Of a stretch of DNA of 64,000 nt, positions 1-9,293 are shown in pieces (position 1 is the stretch's first letter; each line of letters begins with the position of its first letter). The DNA is from Austwickia chelonae NBRC 105200. Lineage in GTDB: Bacteria; Actinomycetota; Actinomycetes; Actinomycetales; Dermatophilaceae. The stretch is from positions 1-64,000 of the forward strand of contig NZ_BAGZ01000017.1 in the NCBI RefSeq assembly GCF_000298175.1. The letters are read 5' to 3'. The notes under the pieces are model-generated. The model was not told where the DNA came from, searched no databases, and saw nothing but the letters and a program-made list of their open reading frames with translations. The position numbers and the translations under genes are program-made.

Positions 1-2
1 GG

Positions 3-119
3 GCGGAGTCTTTGAAAAGACGCGAGCAGTTGAAGATGGCTGGCGTAGCTGTGGTGGCGGTGGCTGGTGTGCTTGGTGGGGTGTTCTGGTGGCGGCGTCG
101 CCGAAATACTGCCCGCTGA
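3..119 (+). CDS. C-terminal end of a membrane-anchored protein (partial)
   Basis: The reading frame is open from the left edge and ends at the TGA at 117-119. The visible tail reads about 38 residues: a basic stretch (LKRREQLK), a hydrophobic segment of about 20 residues rich in Val, Ala and Gly, then WWRRRRNTAR. This is a typical C-terminal membrane anchor with a positively charged cytoplasmic end. Nothing in the fragment identifies the family; actinobacterial DUF3618-type proteins end similarly, but that is only a guess. It converges on arsA with 16 bases between the two stop codons. Confidence 0.5.
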   Translation, partial: AESLKRREQLKMAGVAVVAVAGVLGGVFWWRRRRNTAR

Positions 120-135
120 CCGCCCCGGCCAGGGC

Positions 136-1938
136 TCAGCTGCGAACTGCCGTCACCCCGGCGAGCTGACGCAGAGCCCCCACACCACGCGGCTCCTCCG
201 CCGACAGCGGGACAACCGCCGTACGGGCAGCCAGCTCGGCCACCCGTCGATGGTGAGCGTCCTCCGCGCGGCCCCGGTCCGCCAACAGCGCTGAACCCGG
301 ACGAGCCGCAGCCAAAGAAGCATTCACCACCCACGCCCACGGTCGGATCCCCGCACGGCCCAGATCGGACTGGAGCTGCTCGGCCTCCAACACCGGCGTG
401 GACTCCGGCAAGGTCACCATGACCACCTTGGTCAGCCCCGGATCCTGCAAGCGCATGAGCGGCGTCGTATAACCCCGGGACCCGCCCATGCTGCGGACGA
501 TATCCCGGTGATAGGAACCGGTGGCATCCATCAACAGCAAGGTGTGCCCGGTAGGAGCAGTGTCCATGACCACGAACTGCCGCCGAGAACGCTCCACCAA
601 CCGGGAGAACTGCCCGAAGACGGCGACCTCCTCGGTACACGGGGAAAGGAGATCCTCGGCGAGCCGGGCCCGCCCGGCATCATCCAGACCACGGCCTCTG
701 CTCGCCATGACCTGCTCCCGGTAGGTGCGGGTGGCTTCCTGCGGGTCGATCCGGGACACAGTCAGCCGGCCGACCTCGTCACCGGACAGAACCGCCTCGA
801 GATGAGCCGCCGGGTCGGTCGTCGTCAGATGCACGTCGTGGCCGTGCTCGGCCAGAGCCACGGCAAGAGCCGCAGCGATGGTGGTCTTGCCGACCCCACC
901 CTTGCCGACACACATGATCAGGCCGTGGTCATCGGCAGCGAGTTCGCCGACCAGATCCGACAGGCCCTGCGGCGTCGACCCCAGCTCGTGCCGTGCAGGA
1001 GAGGCCTGCACGCTCCCGGCAGAAGCATCCGTCTCGACCGGCACCGGCGCCAACAGCGTTCGTACGGCGTCGGCACCGATCACGTCATGTGCACGGAGCG
1101 CGACGTCGGTGCGGGGCAGGAGCGCCAATGCCGACGGCATCCGCTGGAGAGCGGAGACCTCCCGCTGGTGGACGGCGCGGGCCAGCGGGTCGTCGCCGAC
1201 AGCTTCCTGCGGAAGGAGAGCGTTGACCACGAGATGCTGCCCGGTGATGCCGATGTCGGCGAGTTCTACAGCGCTGCGAGCTGCTTCGTCGAGACAGGAG
1301 CGATTGGCCCGGGTGACCAGGACGAGTCGCGCAGTGGCCGGATCGGTGAGTCTGCGTACGGCTTCGGCGTAGATGCCCCTGGCACGGTCGAGCCCGGCCA
1401 TCGGGCCCAGACACGAGGCGTCACCCTTACCTGCGTCGAGGAAAGAGGTCCATTCGCCGGGGAGCTGCAACAGCCGGATGGTATGCCCGGTGGGGGCGGT
1501 GTCGAAGACGACATGGTCATATCCCGCGATAGCGGTGTCATCGGCGAGGAAGGCGGTGAACTCGTTGAACGAGGCGACCTCGGTGGTGCAGGAGCCGGAG
1601 AGCTGCTCGGTGATCGAATCGATCTCGGCCTGGGGCAGGAGCCCACGCACCGGTCCGACGATCTTCTCCCGATAGGCCTCGGCGGCTTCGTGGGGGTCGA
1701 TCTCGACAGCGTCCAAACCGGAAACCGATCCGACGGCGGTGAGAGTATTCCCGATCGTCTGGCCGAAGACTTGACCGACATTGGACGCCGGATCGGTGGA
1801 GACCAGCAGAGTGCGTCGTCCGGTGTCGGCGAGGCGGGCTGCGGTGGCACAGGCCAGGGACGTCTTGCCGACCCCGCCCTTGCCGGTGAAGAAGACGAAC
1901 CGGGGCGGATCGTCCAGGAAAAGTGGACTGTCGGTCAT
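136..1938 (-). CDS. arsA: ArsA arsenical pump-driving ATPase, two-domain
   Basis: Cytoplasmic ATPase that energises arsenite/antimonite efflux by an ArsB- or Acr3-type permease. At 600 residues it is the tandem-duplicated form. Both halves carry the P-loop GKGGVGKT (residues 19-26 and 345-352) and the DTAPTGHT switch motif. The three metalloid-binding cysteines known from E. coli ArsA are present: Cys117 in SGSCTTEVA, Cys176 in GDASCLGP and Cys434 in LSPCTEEVA, so metalloid activation should be intact. It follows arsD by 21 bases on the same strand and is probably the second gene of an arsDA unit. No permease gene follows it, because a convergent gene ends at 119. The pump must be encoded elsewhere. 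Confidence 0.95.
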   Translation of the reverse strand: MTDSPLFLDDPPRFVFFTGKGGVGKTSLACATAARLADTGRRTLLVSTDPASNVGQVFGQTIGNTLTAVGSVSGLDAVEIDPHEAAEAYREKIVGPVRGLLPQAEIDSITEQLSGSCTTEVASFNEFTAFLADDTAIAGYDHVVFDTAPTGHTIRLLQLPGEWTSFLDAGKGDASCLGPMAGLDRARGIYAEAVRRLTDPATARLVLVTRANRSCLDEAARSAVELADIGITGQHLVVNALLPQEAVGDDPLARAVHQREVSALQRMPSALALLPRTDVALRAHDVIGADAVRTLLAPVPVETDASAGSVQASPARHELGSTPQGLSDLVGELAADDHGLIMCVGKGGVGKTTIAAALAVALAEHGHDVHLTTTDPAAHLEAVLSGDEVGRLTVSRIDPQEATRTYREQVMASRGRGLDDAGRARLAEDLLSPCTEEVAVFGQFSRLVERSRRQFVVMDTAPTGHTLLLMDATGSYHRDIVRSMGGSRGYTTPLMRLQDPGLTKVVMVTLPESTPVLEAEQLQSDLGRAGIRPWAWVVNASLAAARPGSALLADRGRAEDAHHRRVAELAARTAVVPLSAEEPRGVGALRQLAGVTAVRS

Positions 1939-1959
1939 CTCGGGGGGCTCCTGACGTGC

Positions 1960-2430
1960 TCAGCAGCAACCGCTGGTGGAGGACTTTCCACCGCAGCAGC
2001 CGGTGCCCTCCGCGGTGAGCCCCAGATCGGTGCGTCCGCCGGAGGTGTCGTCGCCGGGAGCGTCGGTGGCCAGGCCGGCGTAGCCGAGGAGTTCATCCCT
2101 GGAGGGATAACGGTCGGTGGTGACGGTGACGCCGTCGACGAGGGTCAGGGGGAGATGCGCGGAACCGGCGGTGCGCAGGAAAGCGGCGACGGTCGGCTCT
2201 GCAGCGAAGACTGCGGGATCATGGGCGAGATTGTGCCGGGTGATGTCGACGCCGAGTGAGCGCAGGTGGTCGAGGTCAGCGGTGAAGCGCACCAGAGCCG
2301 GGTCGACGTCGGGGCCGCAGACGCCGGTGTTGCAGCACAGCGCGGGTTCGAAGACGTGGATGACGGGACCGGCAGGTGTGGGATGTGCGGTGGCGCTCAC
2401 GGGCGTGCTCCTCGAACGATCCAAACTCAT
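1960..2430 (-). CDS. arsD: ArsD arsenite metallochaperone / weak repressor
   Basis: A 156-residue protein that delivers trivalent arsenic or antimony to ArsA. The vicinal cysteines of ArsD are visible: Cys32-Cys33 and Cys38 in CCNTGVCG, plus two cysteine pairs in the C-terminal tail (CCGG and GCC). I chose the ATG at 2430, where the sequence MSLDRSR leads into the conserved start of the thioredoxin-like fold; an upstream ATG at 2598 would run back across the arsR start region and the operators. The gene is divergent from arsR and transcribed into arsA, so both are probably controlled by ArsR at the palindromes between the genes. Confidence 0.92.
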   Translation of the reverse strand: MSLDRSRSTPVSATAHPTPAGPVIHVFEPALCCNTGVCGPDVDPALVRFTADLDHLRSLGVDITRHNLAHDPAVFAAEPTVAAFLRTAGSAHLPLTLVDGVTVTTDRYPSRDELLGYAGLATDAPGDDTSGGRTDLGLTAEGTGCCGGKSSTSGCC

Positions 2431-2435
2431 CGATA

Positions 2436-2447
2436 CATATCGATATG
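2436..2447. promoter_or_regulatory. Palindrome in arsD promoter, putative ArsR operator
   Basis: A perfect 12-base palindrome CATATCGATATG lies 5 bases upstream of the arsD start. ATCGAT occurs twice here, at 2429-2434 and 2439-2444. An AT-rich inverted repeat in a divergent arsR/arsD spacer is the expected form of an ArsR/SmtB-family operator. Binding is inferred from position and symmetry only. Confidence 0.5.
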
Positions 2448-2462
2448 AACCCTGCCGTGGTG

Positions 2463-2478
2463 ATTGATGATTGTCAAT
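2463..2478. promoter_or_regulatory. Inverted repeat ATTGA-N6-TCAAT before arsR
   Basis: ATTGA at 2463-2467 and TCAAT at 2474-2478 form an inverted repeat with six bases between the arms, 22 bases upstream of the arsR ATG. ArsR-family repressors commonly bind such imperfect AT-rich repeats, so this is a likely autoregulatory site paired with the palindrome at 2436-2447. Confidence 0.45.
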
Positions 2479-2500
2479 ACGTTGCTCTACAGTCGGGAAA

Positions 2501-2872
2501 ATGACCGACAGGCCACCCCCGCGGACCGACTGCTGCGCACCCCGCAACACCGAGCTCATGCCCGGCGACCGCGCCTCGACCCTGGCCGCACTGTTCAAAG
2601 CCCTCGCCGACCCCAGCCGGGTGCGACTGCTCAGCTACCTGGCCTCCGCCCGAGGCGGCACCGTCTGCGCCTGCCATCTCCCCGGAGAACTCGGCATCAG
2701 CCAACCCACCCTCAGCCACCACCTCAAGAAACTCGTCGACGCCGGGATCATCACCCGCGAACAACGCGGACGATGGGCCCACTACGCCGTCGTCCCCGAA
2801 CGACTCGACCTCGCCCGCACCTACCTCGGCGAATCCCTGAACACATCCCCCGACGACAGCCGGCCCACCTGA
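2501..2872 (+). CDS. arsR: ArsR-family metalloid-responsive repressor
   Basis: Winged-helix repressor of 123 residues that leaves DNA when it binds As(III) or Sb(III). The core is LADPSRVRLLSYL followed by the recognition helix in ISQPTLSHHLKKL. Cysteines lie at Cys11-Cys12 (TDCC) and at Cys56 and Cys58 (TVCACHL). An N-terminal Cys pair plus a Cys near the DNA-binding helix is the arrangement known for the corynebacterial CgArsR type rather than the E. coli CVCDL-only type. The ATG at 2501 is preferred to a TTG at 2471, which lies inside the putative operator. It is divergent from arsDA and convergent with rpiB. Confidence 0.93.
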   Translation: MTDRPPPRTDCCAPRNTELMPGDRASTLAALFKALADPSRVRLLSYLASARGGTVCACHLPGELGISQPTLSHHLKKLVDAGIITREQRGRWAHYAVVPERLDLARTYLGESLNTSPDDSRPT

Positions 2873-2973
2873 CCATCGACCCCCTGCCGCACCACCCCGC
2901 CCCGCACCCAGAGGCGCTCGGCCCGGACGCCACCCACAGCGCCCAGGCCGAGAACGGTCGGCGAACCAACAGG

Positions 2974-3405
2974 TCAGAACCGCTCGATCAACGCCACCCG
3001 CTGCGCATGCCGCCCACCCTCGAACTGCGCGGTGAGGAACTCGTCGACGATCATCGTGGCGTACTCCGGCGCGACGACCCGGCCCCCCAAAGCCAACATG
3101 TTCGCGTCATTGTGCTGACGGGCCAGCCGCGCCGAATACGGCTCGGACACGATCGCACACCGCACCCCCGACACCTTGTTCGCCGCCAGGCCGATGCCGA
3201 TCCCGGTGCCGCACATCACGATCCCCAGGTCGATCTCGCCGGCGACGACAGCCTTACCCACCGCATGCCCATAGTCGGGATAATCGACCCGCTCGGCAGA
3301 ATCCGAGCCGAAGTCGACGACCTCATGGCCGAGCTCCTCGAGATGGGCCTTCACCGCGAGACGCAACTGGTAGGCGCCATGGTCGTTACCGATACCGATC
3401 TTCAT
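2974..3405 (-). CDS. rpiB: Ribose-5-phosphate isomerase B
   Basis: Cytosolic enzyme of the non-oxidative pentose phosphate pathway that interconverts ribose 5-phosphate and ribulose 5-phosphate. The 143-residue length is normal. Diagnostic features are the N-terminal MKIGIGNDHGAY motif, the catalytic cysteine in VMCGTGIGIG (about Cys65) and the QHNDANMLALGGR segment carrying the catalytic His. The start ATG is at the beginning of the conserved fold. Upstream, on the same strand, fumC ends 140 bases away, so co-transcription is possible but not shown. Confidence 0.96.
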   Translation of the reverse strand: MKIGIGNDHGAYQLRLAVKAHLEELGHEVVDFGSDSAERVDYPDYGHAVGKAVVAGEIDLGIVMCGTGIGIGLAANKVSGVRCAIVSEPYSARLARQHNDANMLALGGRVVAPEYATMIVDEFLTAQFEGGRHAQRVALIERF

Positions 3406-3545
3406 GCCCCAAGCCTAGGAGCCACCGCGGCCCCCGGCCGCTCCCCACGCCACACTCACCCGACGTACCGGCTCAACCTCGAGCTCCGAAGAGCCGCAAC
3501 CGGCGCCCCGCCGGGACGACACCCCAGCGGGGACACCGGAAAACA

Positions 3546-4946
3546 TCAGCTGTGCGTCATCTCCATCGGCACCACCCAGGCATCGAACTCCGCCTCGGTG
3601 ACATGCCCGGAAGCCACGGCAGCCTCCCGCAGAGACGTCCCCTCCTTGTGGGCCTTCTTCGCGATGGCCGCCGCCTTGTCGTAACCGATGTGCCGGTTCA
3701 ACGCCGTCACCAACATCAGGTTCGACGACAAGTTCTCGGCGATCCGCTCCCGGTGCGGCGCGATCCCGACAGCACAATGCTCACGGAACGAAGCACAGGC
3801 GTCCGCCAACAGACGGATCGACTCCAACACGGCGTGCGCCATCACCGGCTTGTACACATTCAACTCGAAATTGCCCTGGCTGCCGGCGAAACCCACCGTC
3901 GCGTCATTGCCGAACACGCGGGTGGCGACCATCGTCAACGCCTCGCACTGGGTCGGATTGACCTTCCCCGGCATGATGCTCGACCCCGGCTCGTTCTCCG
4001 GGATGGTGATCTCACCGATGCTGTTACGCGGCCCGGAAGCCAACCAACGCACATCGTTCGCGATCTTCATCAACGCCATCGCCAACGTGCGCAGCGACGC
4101 CGACACCGCCACCAACTCGTCATGAGCGGCCAAGGACGCGAAAGAATTCTCCGAGCGGACGAACGGAACCCCGGTGTGCTCGGACAACTTCTCCGCAGTC
4201 AACGCGCCGAACCCGGGATGAGCGTTCAACCCCGTGCCCACGGCAGTACCCCCGATCGCCAAGGCATGCACCCCGGTCTCGGCATGGCACACCTGCTCCA
4301 AGGCGAAGTCCAACTGACGCACCCAGCCGCCGATCTCCTGCCCGAGCGTGACCGGAGTGGCGTCCTGCAAATGGGTACGCCCCACCTTCACCACGTCCGC
4401 GAACTCCTCGGCCTTGTCCGCCAAGGTGTCCCGCAGGTCCGACACCGGTGCGTACAACCGTTCCCGCAGTTCCAGGGCCACCGCGACATACATCGCCGTA
4501 GGAAAGGTGTCATTGCTGGACTGGCCCCGGTTGACATGGTCATTGGGATGCACCGGGGACTTGCTGCCCATCTGCCCGCCGAGGATCTCGATCGCCCGGT
4601 TGGCGATCACCTCGTTGGCGTTCATGTTCGACTGGGTGCCGCTGCCCGTCTGGAAGACGACCAGCGGGAAGTCCGCGTCCAACTCCCCCCGGACGACCTC
4701 GTCGGCAGCCTGGACGACCGCAGCCACCTGCGCCTCGGTGAGCGACAACTCGCCCAACTCCGCATTGGCCTGAGCCGCGGACTTCTTCAACAGACCCAAA
4801 GCGCGGATGATCGGCCGCCCCCACACGAAGGTGTCCCGGCCGATGTCGAAATTGCCGAGACTGCGTTGAGTCTGCGCACCCCAGTGCCGGTCTGCGGGGA
4901 CCTCGATCTGCCCCATCGAATCCGTTTCGATCCGTGTCGTGCTCAC
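3546..4946 (-). CDS. fumC: Class II fumarate hydratase
   Basis: Homotetrameric, iron-independent TCA-cycle enzyme that hydrates fumarate to L-malate. The 466 residues match the family length. The superfamily signature [11 protein letters not shown] is present, as are the RTHLQDATP and [14 protein letters not shown] active-site segments. Aspartase and argininosuccinate lyase share the fold, but the sequence pattern fits FumC best. A short GC-rich hairpin (3506-3511 with 3527-3532) follows the stop and might terminate transcription. The upstream spacer to the arsC-like gene is 166 bases. Confidence 0.96.
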   Translation of the reverse strand: MSTTRIETDSMGQIEVPADRHWGAQTQRSLGNFDIGRDTFVWGRPIIRALGLLKKSAAQANAELGELSLTEAQVAAVVQAADEVVRGELDADFPLVVFQTGSGTQSNMNANEVIANRAIEILGGQMGSKSPVHPNDHVNRGQSSNDTFPTAMYVAVALELRERLYAPVSDLRDTLADKAEEFADVVKVGRTHLQDATPVTLGQEIGGWVRQLDFALEQVCHAETGVHALAIGGTAVGTGLNAHPGFGALTAEKLSEHTGVPFVRSENSFASLAAHDELVAVSASLRTLAMALMKIANDVRWLASGPRNSIGEITIPENEPGSSIMPGKVNPTQCEALTMVATRVFGNDATVGFAGSQGNFELNVYKPVMAHAVLESIRLLADACASFREHCAVGIAPHRERIAENLSSNLMLVTALNRHIGYDKAAAIAKKAHKEGTSLREAAVASGHVTEAEFDAWVVPMEMTHS

Positions 4947-5112
4947 GTCAACTCCTCGGGTCGGGCGTCTCTGCGGCCGGGCTGGGGTCGTGGCGGCGTC
5001 CGTTCCGCCGACCGTGCGACAGCGTTCTCACTGCATCGTGTTCACCGCGGAAGCGGCTGCCCCCAGTCTCCGCCCACGAGCGGCACCGGTCGACAGCGCC
5101 CCCGCCGCAAGA

Positions 5113-5472
5113 TCACTCCTCGGCCAGGAAAGCCGACACCCGCTCCGCCGGACGGCCGATGATGGCCCGGTCGCCCCGCACCAGGACCGGGCGTTCCATC
5201 AACCCAGGATGATCCGCCAACACCGTGGCCACCTGATCGACGGTCTGCACATCGGCATCGGTCAAGCCCGCCTTCGTGAACGCCTCGTCGCGGCGCACCA
5301 GTGCCGACGGCGGATCCTCCAACTTGCCCAACAGGTCGATCAACTGCACCCGCGTCAACGGGACCTTCGTGTAATCGACGATCTGGGCGTCTACCCCCTT
5401 GTCCTGCAAGGTCTCCAAAGCTGCCCGCGACTTGCTGCAATGGGTGTTGTGAAACATGCGCATCTCGGTCAT
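5113..5472 (-). CDS. arsC: ArsC-family arsenate reductase (glutaredoxin type)
   Basis: Small thioredoxin-fold protein of 119 residues expected to reduce arsenate to arsenite with glutaredoxin. The sequence begins MTEMRMFHNTHCSKSRAAL, with the catalytic Cys in HCSKSR. Arginines lie at the positions expected to hold arsenate (LVRRDEAF, MERPVLVRG, IIGRPAE). I chose the ATG at 5472 because the fold starts at once; the upstream extension has no similarity to the family. It is separated from arsDA/arsR by rpiB and fumC, so it is not in the ars operon. The related Spx/YffB proteins are an alternative, but the three arginines favour ArsC. Confidence 0.85.
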   Translation of the reverse strand: MTEMRMFHNTHCSKSRAALETLQDKGVDAQIVDYTKVPLTRVQLIDLLGKLEDPPSALVRRDEAFTKAGLTDADVQTVDQVATVLADHPGLMERPVLVRGDRAIIGRPAERVSAFLAEE

Positions 5473-5567
5473 GACGCCATTCTGACGGCCGCCACCGACA
5501 CTCGCACCGGCTGGAACCAAAGGACACCGCACCCCCTGCCACCGGCAGATGAAGACGACACCGCGGC

Positions 5568-7043
5568 TCAGGTGCCGCAGAAAGTTACCGGAGGCGGCCC
5601 GCCCGCAGGCGCCGGACCGGCCAGATCAGCCAGATCGGGCCGCTCCTCGAACGGGTAGGACACCGCCGCCGCCAACCGCTCGAAAGGAGCCATGTCGCCC
5701 TCGACCGCCGCCGCCAAAGCCTCCTCCACCCGGTGATGGCGGGGGATGTACACCGGATTCGCCGCCAACATCGACACCCGCATCTGCTCGTCGTCGACCC
5801 CGCCGGGCCGCAACACATCCCGCCGGGCGGCCCACCGGTCGTACGGGCCGGGATCGTCGAAGAGCTCCCGCGCGGCGCCCGTGCACAGGGCGCGGAAGAA
5901 GGACGTGAAATCCACCCGGTGCGTCGTCAACAAGGAGATCGTGTCCTCGACGAACCCGCCACCTCCGGACGTGGACCCGGCCAAGGCTTCCGGGGACACC
6001 CCCAGCTTCGCCGCCATCACCCCGGTGAAAGCCTCCCGGTAGAAGCCGGGGAACGCCTGCAATACCTCCGAAGCCGACTCCACCGCAGCCTCGGGACGGT
6101 CGTCGATCAGCGGCAGCAGCGCCTCCCCGAAGCGGGCCAGATTCCACTGGGTGACCCCCGGCTGATTCCCGTAGGCATACCGCCCGCCCCGGTCGATCGA
6201 ACTGAACACCGTCGCCGGATCACAGATGTCCATGAAGGCGCACGGCCCGTAGTCGAGGCCCTCCCCGGAGACCGCCACATTGTCCGTATTCAACACGCCG
6301 TGTATGAAACCGACACCCATCCACGCCGCCACCAACGAGGCCTGCGCCCGGGCGACCGCCGCATAGAACGCCAGATACGGCTCGTCCTCCTCGGCCGCAG
6401 CCCGATGATGACGGGCGATCGCATGATCGGCCAACGCCCGCAAAGCCCCAACATCACCCGCGGCCGCCGCGTACTGGAAGGTCCCCACCCGCAGATGGGA
6501 GGCCGCCACCCGGCAGAGCACCGCCCCCGGCTGCCTGCTCTCCCGGACCACCAGATCACCGGTCGACACGACCGCCAGCGCCCGGGTCGTCGGAACACCC
6601 AAGGCGTGCATGGCCTCCCCGACCAGGTACTCCCGCAACATCGGCCCCACCACGGCCCGCCCGTCACCACGCCGGGCGAAAGGCGTCGCCCCCGAACCCT
6701 TCAGATGCAGATCCTGCCTGCGCCCGCGCGCACCGGTCACCTCACCGAGCAATAACGCCCGGCCGTCCCCCAACTGCGGCGAATAGCCGCCGAACTGGTG
6801 CCCCGCATAGGCCTGGGCATAGGTCGGGGCATCCTCCGGCAACTGGCCGGTCAGGAACGCCAGACCCGCCTCACCGCGCAACCACTCCGGGTCGATGCCC
6901 AACTCCTGCGCCAACGGATCGTTCACCACGAGCGGACGCGCCCCGGACAGATCCACCGGACGGGCCCGCCAGCGCACCGACAACGACGGCACATCACGCG
7001 CAAAAGAATGGTCGAGACGCACAGGCAACACGGTGGCGGTCAT
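5568..7043 (-). CDS. selO: SelO/YdiU-family protein adenylyltransferase
   Basis: Pseudokinase-fold enzyme that transfers AMP from ATP to hydroxyl side chains of target proteins, with a proposed role in redox homeostasis. It has 491 residues. Hallmarks are HLKGSGATPFARRGDGRAV, the GPMLREYLVGEAMHALG helix, GVLNTDNVAV and DYGPCAFMD. The protein ends in TFCGT, so an ordinary Cys stands near the C-terminus where eukaryotic SelO has selenocysteine. The gene is divergent from the S9 peptidase across a 136-base spacer and 95 bases upstream of the arsC-like gene on the same strand. Confidence 0.93.
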   Translation of the reverse strand: MTATVLPVRLDHSFARDVPSLSVRWRARPVDLSGARPLVVNDPLAQELGIDPEWLRGEAGLAFLTGQLPEDAPTYAQAYAGHQFGGYSPQLGDGRALLLGEVTGARGRRQDLHLKGSGATPFARRGDGRAVVGPMLREYLVGEAMHALGVPTTRALAVVSTGDLVVRESRQPGAVLCRVAASHLRVGTFQYAAAAGDVGALRALADHAIARHHRAAAEEDEPYLAFYAAVARAQASLVAAWMGVGFIHGVLNTDNVAVSGEGLDYGPCAFMDICDPATVFSSIDRGGRYAYGNQPGVTQWNLARFGEALLPLIDDRPEAAVESASEVLQAFPGFYREAFTGVMAAKLGVSPEALAGSTSGGGGFVEDTISLLTTHRVDFTSFFRALCTGAARELFDDPGPYDRWAARRDVLRPGGVDDEQMRVSMLAANPVYIPRHHRVEEALAAAVEGDMAPFERLAAAVSYPFEERPDLADLAGPAPAGGPPPVTFCGT

Positions 7044-7179
7044 GAATTTCCCGGGGGACGGAGGACATCGACCTGTCCAGTCTGACCCATTCCTCCCGCC
7101 CCGAAGCTCCGATCACCACCCGGAAGAGCTTCGGTGAACACCGTGTGACTCCCGGCCCGGACGCTCCACACATGGCAGC

Positions 7180-9186
7180 ATGCCTGCTATGACGGCATCC
7201 ACATCTCACAGCATGAAAAAGGTTCTGCCCCATGGTGAATGGCCGTCGCCGATCACTGCTGAAACCCTGACCAGGGCTTCCTGCGCGCCGGTGCCCCGAA
7301 CCGACGGCGGCGACTGCTACGTCCTACGCACCAGTCCCGACACCGGATCCATCGTCCACCTCACCCGTCTGCGAGGAAATACCACCGAAGACATCAGCCC
7401 CGACGGCTTCAGCGTGATCTCCCGCGTCCACGAATACGGCGGCGGAGAATACGCCGTCCGCGACGGCATCGTCCTCGCAGTGGAGCGCACCACCCAGCGG
7501 CTCTGGCGACTCGACAACCACCCCTACCCCCTCGCACCCCAGGACAAGGAAGCCCGCGTCCGCTACGCCGCGATGGAGATCGACCCCGACCGGCAGATCG
7601 CCTGGGCCGTCCGAGAAGACCACCGGGGCGACGGCGAACCGGTCAACACCCTGATCCGCCTCCGACTCGACGGACAGAACCCCGGCCACGGCACCGTCCC
7701 CACCCTCACCTGCCGACCCGGACACGACAGCTCCACCGCCCCCGACTTCGTCATCGACCCGACACTCTCCCCCGACGGCACCCACCTGGCCTGGGTGCAG
7801 TGGACCCACCCACACATGCCCTGGGACGCCGCACAAGTATGGGTCGCCCGGATCGACGACGACGGTGACCTCGTCGACGCCCGCCCCGTCGCCGGACAAG
7901 AAAACGCCGCCGCCACCGAACCCGTCTGGACCGACGACACCCACCTCGCCGTCCTCGACGAACGCACCGGCTGGACCAACCCCTACCTGATCGACATCAC
8001 CACCGGCCACGACCTCCCCCTCCACCCCGTCGCCGAGGAATACGGCCTACAGGCCTGGGTCCTGCGTGAAAAAGCCATGACCGCCCTCCCCGACGGGCGC
8101 CTCGTCGCCGTCCGCTGGATCGACGGATTCGCCCAACCGACCCTCCTCGACCCCGCCGAGCTCACCGCCGCCGACCTCGGGCCCCGCCTCGCCCTCGCCG
8201 ACCACCTCAGCGTCGGCGACGGCCGGGTCGTCATGCGCGCCGTCCACCCCGACCGTCCCGGCGAAGTCATCGCCCTCGACCCCGACACCGGCCGGACCGA
8301 AACCCTGTGGACCTACGGACAGGACGTCCCCGACGGATACGCCCCCCGACCCCGACCGGTGCACTGGGCCGGACACGACGGGGAGACCGCCCACGGCTTC
8401 CTCTACCTGCCCACCCACCCCGAGGTCCGCGGACCCGACGAGGAGAAACCACCCCTGATGGTCATCTCCCACGGCGGACCCACCTCGTCGGCCATCGGTG
8501 GGCTCGACGTCGCGAAGGCCTACCTGACCTCACGAGGGATCGCCGTCCTCGACGTGAACTACGGCGGATCGACCGGATACGGCCGGGCCTACCGGGAACG
8601 GCTCACCGGCCGATGGGGCGTCGTCGACGTCGTCGACTGCGTCGAAGGTGCCCGCCACCTGGCCGACACCGCCGTGGTCGACGGGCGACGACTCGCCATC
8701 AGAGGAGGATCGGCCGGCGGCTACTGCACCCTGTCCGCATTGACCTTCCACGACGTGTTCACCGCCGGAGTGTCCTTCTTCGGCGTCTCCGACCTGGCCA
8801 GCCTGGCCGCCGACACCCACAAGTTCGAATCCAGGTACACCTACCGCCTGGTCGGGCCGTGGCCCGAGGCCGAAGCCACCTACGTCGAACGCTCCCCGAT
8901 CCACCACCTGGACGGACTGTCCTGCCCCCTGCTGCTCCTGCAGGGCACCGAGGACAAAGTCGTCCCGCCCGCGCAGGCCCGGCTGATGGCCGACGCCGTC
9001 CGAGCCAAAGGACTCCCGGTGGCCCTCATCGAATTCGAAGGCGAAGGGCACGGATTCCGCGAGCCCGCCCACGTGGTGCGCGCCCAGGAGGCCGAGACCA
9101 GCTTCCTCGCCCAAGTCTGGGGATACACCCCCGCGGAGGACATCGAACCGGTCATGATCGAGAACCTCACCCAGGCCGTCCCCTGA
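7180..9186 (+). CDS. S9-family prolyl oligopeptidase (acyl-aminoacyl/dipeptidyl peptidase type)
   Basis: Serine peptidase of 668 residues with an N-terminal beta-propeller (about residues 20-400) and a C-terminal alpha/beta-hydrolase domain. The catalytic triad is visible: Ser in RGGSAGGYCTL (about residue 510), Asp in GTEDKVVPP (about 590) and His in GEGHGFREP (about 623). There is no signal peptide, so it should be cytoplasmic and degrade short peptides. The start could be the ATG at 7180 or the one at 7189. Its 3' end faces the nirK gene, with a putative bidirectional terminator between them. Confidence 0.9.
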   Translation: MPAMTASTSHSMKKVLPHGEWPSPITAETLTRASCAPVPRTDGGDCYVLRTSPDTGSIVHLTRLRGNTTEDISPDGFSVISRVHEYGGGEYAVRDGIVLAVERTTQRLWRLDNHPYPLAPQDKEARVRYAAMEIDPDRQIAWAVREDHRGDGEPVNTLIRLRLDGQNPGHGTVPTLTCRPGHDSSTAPDFVIDPTLSPDGTHLAWVQWTHPHMPWDAAQVWVARIDDDGDLVDARPVAGQENAAATEPVWTDDTHLAVLDERTGWTNPYLIDITTGHDLPLHPVAEEYGLQAWVLREKAMTALPDGRLVAVRWIDGFAQPTLLDPAELTAADLGPRLALADHLSVGDGRVVMRAVHPDRPGEVIALDPDTGRTETLWTYGQDVPDGYAPRPRPVHWAGHDGETAHGFLYLPTHPEVRGPDEEKPPLMVISHGGPTSSAIGGLDVAKAYLTSRGIAVLDVNYGGSTGYGRAYRERLTGRWGVVDVVDCVEGARHLADTAVVDGRRLAIRGGSAGGYCTLSALTFHDVFTAGVSFFGVSDLASLAADTHKFESRYTYRLVGPWPEAEATYVERSPIHHLDGLSCPLLLLQGTEDKVVPPAQARLMADAVRAKGLPVALIEFEGEGHGFREPAHVVRAQEAETSFLAQVWGYTPAEDIEPVMIENLTQAVP

Positions 9187-9223
9187 CCGCGGCCGCGGAC
9201 CCGCCGCAACGATCACCCACGGT

Positions 9224-9274
9224 GGGGCGTCGGCACCGGCACACCACCGGCACACCACCGGCCGCCGACGCCCC
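9224..9274. terminator. Hairpin between S9 peptidase and nirK, putative bidirectional terminator
   Basis: GGGGCGTCGGC at 9224-9234 pairs perfectly with GCCGACGCCCC at 9264-9274. The loop contains two tandem copies of GGCACACCACC. It sits between two convergent stop codons, which fits a terminator for both genes, although no T-run follows either arm. Confidence 0.5.
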
Positions 9275-9293
9275 GCCGGAGAGAAAGCCACCG

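Noticed and set aside
508-2259. Long plus-strand open frame opposite arsA
   Set aside because: It is the antisense of arsA, common in high-GC DNA; it has no domain and crosses two recognisable minus-strand genes.
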